DNA of 10,188 nucleotides from JBBFMJ01 sp037441225 (lineage in GTDB: Bacteria > Acidobacteriota > Thermoanaerobaculia > UBA2201): the NCBI GenBank assembly GCA_037441225.1, contig JBBISU010000106.1, forward strand, positions 1 to 10,188, in the 5' to 3' direction. The translations under genes were made by a program, and so were the position numbers. This document shows, one piece after another, positions 6,712 through 10,188 of the stretch (positions are counted from its first letter, which is position 1; each line of letters starts with the position of its first letter). The notes beneath the pieces were generated by a model that saw only the letters and a list, made by a program, of their open reading frames with translations, did no database searches and was not told where the DNA came from.

Positions 6712-6867
6712 TTAGTTGAATAATTTTAAAAAAAGAAAAGTAATAAACAGACTAATTATGATAAAAATAAAAAAAGCAATAATTTCACTATAAAGTTTTT
6801 TTGTAATCCTTTTTTTATGAAAATCCCTTTTTTTTCTTTTTTTTTCAAACCTTTTTTCTGAAACCAT
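6712..6867 (-). CDS. Small basic single-span membrane protein
   Basis: A 51-residue open frame in the gap between the HypE-like gene and the hemerythrin gene. Residues 1-28 are strongly basic (MVSEKRFEKKRKKRDFHKKR, then ITKKLYSE) and residues 29-47 form one hydrophobic span (IIAFFIFIIISLFITFLFL), ending KLFN. This is a sensible topology with the basic end in the cytoplasm. There is no Shine-Dalgarno sequence, but a TTGACA with -10-like sequences lies just upstream, so a short-leader transcript is plausible. No family is recognised. Poly-A/T-rich DNA can create Lys- and Phe-rich open frames by chance, which limits confidence. Confidence 0.45.
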   Translation of the reverse strand: MVSEKRFEKKRKKRDFHKKRITKKLYSEIIAFFIFIIISLFITFLFLKLFN

Positions 6868-6884
6868 AATAAATATTTTTACTC

Positions 6885-6916
6885 TTTATATTGTAATAAA
6901 AAAATTAAATTGTCAA
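6885..6916 (-). promoter_or_regulatory. Possible sigma-70 promoter for the small membrane protein
   Basis: On the minus strand a perfect TTGACA lies at 6916-6911. Candidate -10 elements are TACAAT at 6895-6890 (15-base spacing) and TATAAA at 6890-6885 (20-base spacing); neither spacing is ideal. Transcription would begin about 10-20 bases ahead of the ATG at 6867. Confidence 0.4.
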
Positions 6917-6957
6917 GTATTAAATTATACCTTATCTTGATTATAAAAAAATTCTAT

Positions 6958-7353
6958 TTAATTTGAATTTATGAAACCTTTTATCTTCTTGTCTTCCTTT
7001 TTTATATGATTTATATACCAATCCAGCAATTTTTTGCTTAAAGAAATTGTTGTTGACAGAGTAGTATCTTTATTTAATCCCTCTTTTAATTTTAAAATTT
7101 CTTCTTTAAAATTTTTATGTATTTCTTTATGTTTTTCAAAATAAGGATAATTTATTTCCTTTTGTAATTCTTCTTCATCATCAAAATGAAACACTGTGTA
7201 GTATTCTAAAAAGGAAAAAATCTTTATCAATTCTTCTTTCCCTTTCCCTTCTTTTAAAGTTTCTAAAAAATCATTTAATCTTTTAATCAACTCCCTATGC
7301 TGATTATCAATTTTTTCAACACCTATAATTAAATCTTCTGTAAATTCAATCAT
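6958..7353 (-). CDS. Bacteriohemerythrin
   Basis: A 131-residue four-helix protein binding O2 at a non-heme diiron site in the cytoplasm, used for oxygen storage, delivery or sensing. The complete ligand set is visible: H19 in DNQHREL, H56 and E60 in FHFDDEEE, H75 and H79 in HKEIH, H116 and D121 in NHIKKED. Length is normal for a single-domain bacterial hemerythrin, with no fused signalling domain. AAGGAG precedes the start, and only 11 bases separate it from the upstream ODP-like gene, so the two are surely co-transcribed. Another O2-binding diiron protein as its direct partner suggests a joint role in capturing or detecting oxygen. It is the last gene of the run. Confidence 0.95.
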   Translation of the reverse strand: MIEFTEDLIIGVEKIDNQHRELIKRLNDFLETLKEGKGKEELIKIFSFLEYYTVFHFDDEEELQKEINYPYFEKHKEIHKNFKEEILKLKEGLNKDTTLSTTISLSKKLLDWYINHIKKEDKKIKGFINSN

Positions 7354-7364
7354 TTTTTCTCCTT

Positions 7365-8447
7365 TTAAAATAACTCAATCTCATCAATTTCTGTATGTTG
7401 AATACTTGGAACTGGCAAAGAATACCTCAAAAGGATTGAAACAAGTTCAGCATCAAAGGCATCTAATTTTTCCTTTGGAAGCAGAAATCTTATATTTTTT
7501 ACAAAATATTCAAGGGAATAAGGGAAGTCAACTTTTATGTCTTTTATCTCATTTCCACTAAAAGAAAAAATGGAAGTAAAAGATGTATCAGAAAAAAATT
7601 TCAAAATTTTGTCCAAATTATCTTTATCAACTAAATTTTTAGCATAATTTAATAGTTCATTTAAAGCAAAAATATAATTTTCTTTTTCTGCTCTTTTTAA
7701 ATATAAATCAAGGCCTACTTCCAAGTTTTCCATATTTTCAATTGCTTCTTTTACTTTATCTTCTGAAATAATTGAGCCATGTTGAGGACAAATGAACAAA
7801 GGTGGTGGGTTTAATTTTTTAATATTTTCAAGGGCATATTTTAAGGCATCTTTTGTTGGCATATAAATTTGATGAAAAACCTTTATCCCTTCCCAAAAAC
7901 CATCTTTTGCAAATAATTCATTTTTAAAAGAAAGCCCTCCAAAAAGATCACCTGAAAATAAAATTCTTGTTTCAGGATCATAAAGCATAACAGCACCTCT
8001 AAAGTGGCAATGAGGGGAAGGTACAAATTTTAATTTATGACCTGTTGACAATGTAACTTCTTGATTCTTAAAACTTTCAATGCTTTTAAATTTTTTTGAA
8101 TCAAGGCCATAAAAGTTTATTAATCTGAAAGTGTCTTCAGATGCCAAAACAAGGCAGTTATTGTTTAATTTTTGAATTGTTGCACTATTATATGCTACAT
8201 CTGGATCTTGATGGTTTATAAAGATTAAATTTATATTCTTGATATCCCCAATAATTTTATTTACCTTTTTAATTAAGTTTTGAAGATCCTTAGGCGGTCC
8301 TGGGTCAATAATTAAATTTATTTTCTTTTGACCTGCTTTAAAGACCCTTAAATATATATTTCTTTCTAAGAGTTCTTCTCCATATTGACCAACCCAATAA
8401 GTATCTGATGAAATTTCAACTGGCTCATTTAAATCATAATCTTTCAT
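7365..8447 (-). CDS. Diiron metallo-beta-lactamase-fold protein, ODP-like (flavoprotein-A family without flavodoxin)
   Basis: A 360-residue cytoplasmic protein related to the catalytic half of flavodiiron proteins and to the oxygen-binding diiron protein ODP. Probable iron ligands are H79, D81 and D83 in NHQDPDV, a histidine of HCH (146-148), D167 in FSGDLFGG, and H223 in CPQHG; spacing follows flavodiiron enzymes closely. The motif H-x-D-x-D replaces their usual H-x-E-x-D-H. There is no flavodoxin or rubredoxin domain, so it cannot take electrons through its own FMN; like ODP it may bind or slowly reduce O2 rather than act as a fast reductase. Residues 250-360 form a mostly helical C-terminal extension of unknown role. 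AAAGGAGG precedes the start. It lies directly upstream of bacteriohemerythrin in the same run. The alternative is a general metal-dependent hydrolase, less likely given the motif. Confidence 0.82.
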   Translation of the reverse strand: MKDYDLNEPVEISSDTYWVGQYGEELLERNIYLRVFKAGQKKINLIIDPGPPKDLQNLIKKVNKIIGDIKNINLIFINHQDPDVAYNSATIQKLNNNCLVLASEDTFRLINFYGLDSKKFKSIESFKNQEVTLSTGHKLKFVPSPHCHFRGAVMLYDPETRILFSGDLFGGLSFKNELFAKDGFWEGIKVFHQIYMPTKDALKYALENIKKLNPPPLFICPQHGSIISEDKVKEAIENMENLEVGLDLYLKRAEKENYIFALNELLNYAKNLVDKDNLDKILKFFSDTSFTSIFSFSGNEIKDIKVDFPYSLEYFVKNIRFLLPKEKLDAFDAELVSILLRYSLPVPSIQHTEIDEIELF

Positions 8448-8500
8448 AAATAACCTCCTTTAAGTTTTTCAAAGAAGCAACTGCTCCCTTTTTATCTTGC

Positions 8501-8674
8501 TCAGGAAAAGCCAGAAGGAGTAATTTTACAGCCACCAGTGCTTTGAAAATTAGAGACCTTCTTTTTTACTTCCTTTGAACCACAAGAAGGACATACTGGT
8601 TCTTCTTCTTTTAAATATGTGAAAACTTCAAATTCTTTTTCACAGTCCTCACATTTATATTCATAAATTGGCAT
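8501..8674 (-). CDS. FmdB-family zinc ribbon protein
   Basis: A 57-residue protein starting MPIYEYKCEDC, the characteristic start of the FmdB-type putative regulatory zinc ribbon family. The zinc ligands are C8, C11, C28 and C31 (CEDC and CPSC). The family's usual STGGC follows at 45-49 and the protein ends in a short flexible tail. The start is supported by GGAG eight bases upstream and by the family N-terminus. It overlaps the end of the thioredoxin gene by 14 bases, so translation is coupled. The molecular function of the family is poorly known; roles in transcription or formamidase/amidase regulation were proposed for early members. Here it belongs to a redox operon. Confidence 0.88.
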   Translation of the reverse strand: MPIYEYKCEDCEKEFEVFTYLKEEEPVCPSCGSKEVKKKVSNFQSTGGCKITPSGFS

Positions 8675-9101
8675 TGCAACTCTCCAGCATTTGCATAATC
8701 TTTTTCTTTGGAACTGCCCCTACTACTCTATCAACTTCCTGGCCATTATTAAATAGTATTAAAGTTGGTATTCCCATAATACCATAATTTGATGCAACTT
8801 CTTGGTTTTCATCTGTATTTATTTTTACAACCTTTAAGCTTCCCTGACATTCCTCTTGGATTTCATGCAAAATTGGAGCAACCATCTTGCAGGGCATACA
8901 CCAAGGTGCCCAAAAATCTACAAGAACAGGCCTTTTGCTTTCCAATACCTCTTTTTGAAAACCTTCATCAGTACCTTGGATTGGTTCCTTGTAAAAATTT
9001 AACTTACTACCGCAGTTTCCGCAAAGGGCATTTTCTTCTTTTCCCTTTTCAACAGAATTTTTTGCTCCACAATTTTCACAAATTGCAATTATTTTTTCCA
9101 T
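8661..9101 (-). CDS. trxC: Thioredoxin 2-type protein with N-terminal zinc ribbon
   Basis: A 146-residue cytoplasmic disulfide reductase. Residues 1-33 form a zinc ribbon with C8, C11, C27 and C30 (CENC and CGNC), the arrangement found ahead of the thioredoxin fold in TrxC, which is known in Escherichia coli for redox-sensitive zinc binding. The fold follows with D62, the active site WCMPC (C68 and C71) and the cis-proline P112 in GIPT. The active site has Met in place of the usual Gly. Start chosen at ATG 9101 because AGGAGG (9113-9108) lies six bases upstream; an in-frame GTG at 9128 would put that site inside the gene and falls in a hairpin. It is overlapped at its end by fmdB and preceded by a small membrane peptide and an ArsR repressor. 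Confidence 0.93.
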   Translation of the reverse strand: MEKIIAICENCGAKNSVEKGKEENALCGNCGSKLNFYKEPIQGTDEGFQKEVLESKRPVLVDFWAPWCMPCKMVAPILHEIQEECQGSLKVVKINTDENQEVASNYGIMGIPTLILFNNGQEVDRVVGAVPKKKIMQMLESCNANL

Positions 9102-9126
9102 TTTCTTCCTCCTTTTCTTTATTTCC

Positions 9127-9162
9127 ACCTGAACCAGGTTTTATATTAGGCCTGGCTCAAGT
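9127..9162 (-). promoter_or_regulatory. 12-bp RNA hairpin between the small peptide gene and trxC
   Basis: On the minus strand ACTTGAGCCAGG (9162-9151) pairs with CCTGGTTCAGGT (9138-9127) in 12 uninterrupted pairs, two of them G-U, around a 12-base loop. The G-U pairs would be A-C mismatches in the plus transcript, so selection seems to act on the minus-strand RNA. It contains the UGA of the peptide gene and ends 13 bases ahead of the trxC ribosome binding site. No T run follows, so it is not an intrinsic terminator. It may tune trxC translation or mRNA processing, or act in recoding of the UGA. Confidence 0.6.
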
Positions 9163-9243
9163 TGGTATATTTAGTTTTGGAAAAATTATGTAGTTTAACA
9201 ATAACCACAATAAAATTATTCCAACAAAAATAAAAATATTCAT
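9157..9243 (-). CDS. Small single-span membrane peptide (28 codons to UGA); possible longer recoded form
   Basis: The ATG overlaps the arsR stop in an ATGA arrangement, and AGGG lies about eight bases upstream, so translation coupled to arsR is likely. The peptide begins MNIFIFVGIILLWLLL, a clear membrane span, and continues NYIIFPKLNIPT to a UGA. Beyond the UGA the frame stays open for 26 codons (ARPNIKPGSGG, then a Lys/Glu-rich tail ending NNCNL) to another UGA at 9078-9076, overlapping the start of trxC. If the first UGA is an ordinary stop, this is a 28-residue membrane peptide. If it is read as selenocysteine, the product would be a 55-residue anchored protein with a short polar tail. 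I do not recognise a family. The gene's position, fully inside an operon, argues that at least the short form is made. Confidence 0.5.
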   Translation of the reverse strand: MNIFIFVGIILLWLLLNYIIFPKLNIPT

Positions 9244-9560
9244 CTCATCCCTAACACTTTTTCTTCTTTTTTCAATTTATCTTTAATATAATTGCAAATC
9301 ATATCACAAATTGAAGTAATCTTATTATCAGTTAAAGAATAATAAACATTATTTTTTTCCCTTTTTGCTTTTAAAATTCCAGAGTTTCTTAAAATTGATA
9401 AATGTTTTGAAAGATTTGCTTGTTTTATTTTTAATATTTCCATAAGTTCAGAAACGGATTTTGGTCCCCCCTTCAAGCTATACAATACCTTAAGGCGGGT
9501 AGGATCCGCCAATGCTTTGTAGGTTTCAGCAATCTTTGAAAAAAAATCATCACTATACAT
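9240..9560 (-). CDS. ArsR-family winged-helix transcriptional repressor
   Basis: A 106-residue dimeric DNA-binding protein. It has the usual order: an N-terminal helix with ALADPTRLKVLYSL (16-29), the recognition helix-turn-helix SVSELMEILKIKQANLSKHL (35-54), and the wing with LKAKREKNNVYYSL (63-76). The classical ELCVC metal site of the arsenic/cadmium sensors is missing, and the C-terminal helix lacks the D-x-H-x10-H-x2-E/H zinc site. It does carry two cysteines, C85 and C89, one helical turn apart on the last helix, which could sense thiol oxidation, sulfane sulfur or a soft metal. The genes that follow directly (thioredoxin, FmdB, ODP-like, hemerythrin) make a redox or oxygen signal the more likely one; this is inference. 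A palindrome in its own promoter suggests autorepression. Confidence 0.9.
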   Translation of the reverse strand: MYSDDFFSKIAETYKALADPTRLKVLYSLKGGPKSVSELMEILKIKQANLSKHLSILRNSGILKAKREKNNVYYSLTDNKITSICDMICNYIKDKLKKEEKVLGMR

Positions 9561-9575
9561 TTAAAATATTCCTAT

Positions 9576-9598
9576 ATTATAATATTGTTATTTAACAA
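9576..9598 (-). promoter_or_regulatory. arsR operon promoter with palindromic operator
   Basis: On the minus strand a perfect TATAAT lies at 9581-9576, 16 bases ahead of the arsR ATG, and the inverted repeat TTGTTA-TT-TAACAA lies at 9585-9598, just upstream of it, where the promoter spacer would be. This is where ArsR-family repressors usually bind. No good -35 is visible, and the expected transcript start leaves a very short leader. The 60-base gap to the cyclophilin gene supports a separate promoter for the operon. Confidence 0.5.
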
Positions 9599-9619
9599 AT
9601 TTTAAAATAATTTTATTCC

Positions 9620-10177
9620 CTATTTTTTTCTATAAGCTTTTATAATAATAACTGGCTCCTTTGGAACATTTTCATAATATCCCTTTGTAGTTGTTTCAAC
9701 TTTTGCAATTTTATCTACTACATCCATACCTTCTATTACTTTTCCAAAGACAGCATAACCCCATCCCCTTCCACTATTTTTATCTTTAAAGTCCAAATTT
9801 TTGTTATCTACTAAATTAATAAAAAATTGACTTGTAGCACTATGGGGATCATTTGTCCTTGCCATTGCAACAGTTCCCCTCAAATTTGAAAGACCATTTT
9901 CTGCTTCATTTTTAATTGGAGGATAGGTATTCTTTTCCTTCATTTCTTTATCAAAGCCACCACCTTGAATTACAAAATTTGGGATAACCCTGTGGAAAAT
10001 AGTTCCATCATAAAACTTCTCATCAACATACTTTAAGAAATTTCTTGATGTCTCTGGTGCTTTGTCTTGAAAAACTTCAAGGACAATCTTTCCTAAGGTT
10101 GTTTCTAAGACAACTTGTGGATTCTTTTGGGAAAATAAAAAACTTGAAAAAATTAAAAAAATTAAAAATAATTTCAT
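9620..10177 (-). CDS. Exported cyclophilin-type peptidyl-prolyl cis-trans isomerase
   Basis: A 185-residue cyclophilin that speeds proline isomerisation during protein folding, here outside the cytoplasm. Residues 1-16 form a signal peptide (MKLFLIFLIFSSFLFS) of the same style as that of the DPP IV protein; there is no cysteine at the expected lipoprotein position. The cyclophilin fold begins at about 21 with VVLETTLGKIVLE. Key motifs are FHRVIPNFVIQGGG (60-73; catalytic Arg62, Phe and Gln), GTVAMARTNDPHSATSQFFI (100-119) and AVFGKVIEGMDVVDKIA, typical of bacterial PpiA/PpiB proteins. AGGAGG lies at 10188-10183, exactly at the window edge, and sets the start. The gene is complete. It lies upstream of arsR on the same strand but is separated from it by a promoter, so it is probably not part of the redox operon. 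Confidence 0.93.
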   Translation of the reverse strand: MKLFLIFLIFSSFLFSQKNPQVVLETTLGKIVLEVFQDKAPETSRNFLKYVDEKFYDGTIFHRVIPNFVIQGGGFDKEMKEKNTYPPIKNEAENGLSNLRGTVAMARTNDPHSATSQFFINLVDNKNLDFKDKNSGRGWGYAVFGKVIEGMDVVDKIAKVETTTKGYYENVPKEPVIIIKAYRKK

Positions 10178-10188
10178 TTTGACCTCCT

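Noticed and set aside
8501..8503. UGA at the end of fmdB as a second recoding site
   Set aside because: The frame meets TAA two codons later and the protein already ends where the family normally does, so it is a plain stop.
9102..9128. GTG at 9128 as the trxC start
   Set aside because: It would place the AGGAGG ribosome binding site inside the coding region and overlap the hairpin; ATG 9101 has ideal spacing and the natural start of the zinc ribbon.

Overview
The window looks like chromosome from an AT-rich, anaerobic or microaerophilic, diderm bacterium, probably a thermophile or an uncultured lineage. Protein-coding DNA is very A+T-rich by eye, genes are tightly packed with ATGA-type overlaps, and clear AGGAGG ribosome binding sites are common. 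Two proteins begin with short signal peptides ending in S-x-F-S, which suggests export to a periplasm. UGA is an ordinary stop here: five well-recognised genes end on it. The protein at 413-1087 has an N-terminus (MITGYNTDV...YHVQTEDKG) that I associate from memory with Acidobacteriota/Aminicenantes-like genomes. That placement is tentative.

Layout: positions 1-412 carry no protein gene but hold a GC-richer stretch with several helices and an intrinsic terminator, best explained as a plus-strand structured RNA of unknown family. A minus-strand protein of unknown function (413-1087) lies divergent from a translationally coupled pair, a Nudix hydrolase and a dipeptidyl-peptidase IV (1126-3746). 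Convergent to these is a minus-strand pair: a cation diffusion facilitator and an orphan OppD/DppD-type ABC ATPase that overlap by 17 bases. A HypE-like AIR-synthase-family protein (5639-6697, plus) is transcribed away from the cation exporter, and a palindrome covers the promoter between them. A tiny membrane protein (6712-6867, minus) sits in the gap that follows.

The right third is a minus-strand run, read from high to low coordinates: exported cyclophilin, ArsR-family repressor, a 28-codon membrane peptide, a zinc-ribbon thioredoxin (TrxC type), an FmdB-type zinc ribbon, a diiron metallo-beta-lactamase-fold protein resembling the oxygen-binding protein ODP, and a bacteriohemerythrin. From arsR onward the genes overlap or are closely spaced, so they probably form a repressor-controlled operon for handling oxygen or thiol redox stress. 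This is inferred from content; no element names the signal.

The least ordinary observations are: (i) the structured RNA at the left end, with crossing complementary blocks and a terminator whose 3' arm has an alternative partner; (ii) the membrane peptide between arsR and trxC, whose UGA lies inside a 12-bp hairpin and whose frame stays open for 26 more codons, making it a weak selenoprotein candidate; (iii) the ODP-hemerythrin-TrxC-FmdB-ArsR gene set; (iv) palindromes overlapping two promoters. I found no mobile elements, CRISPR arrays, tRNA or rRNA genes.
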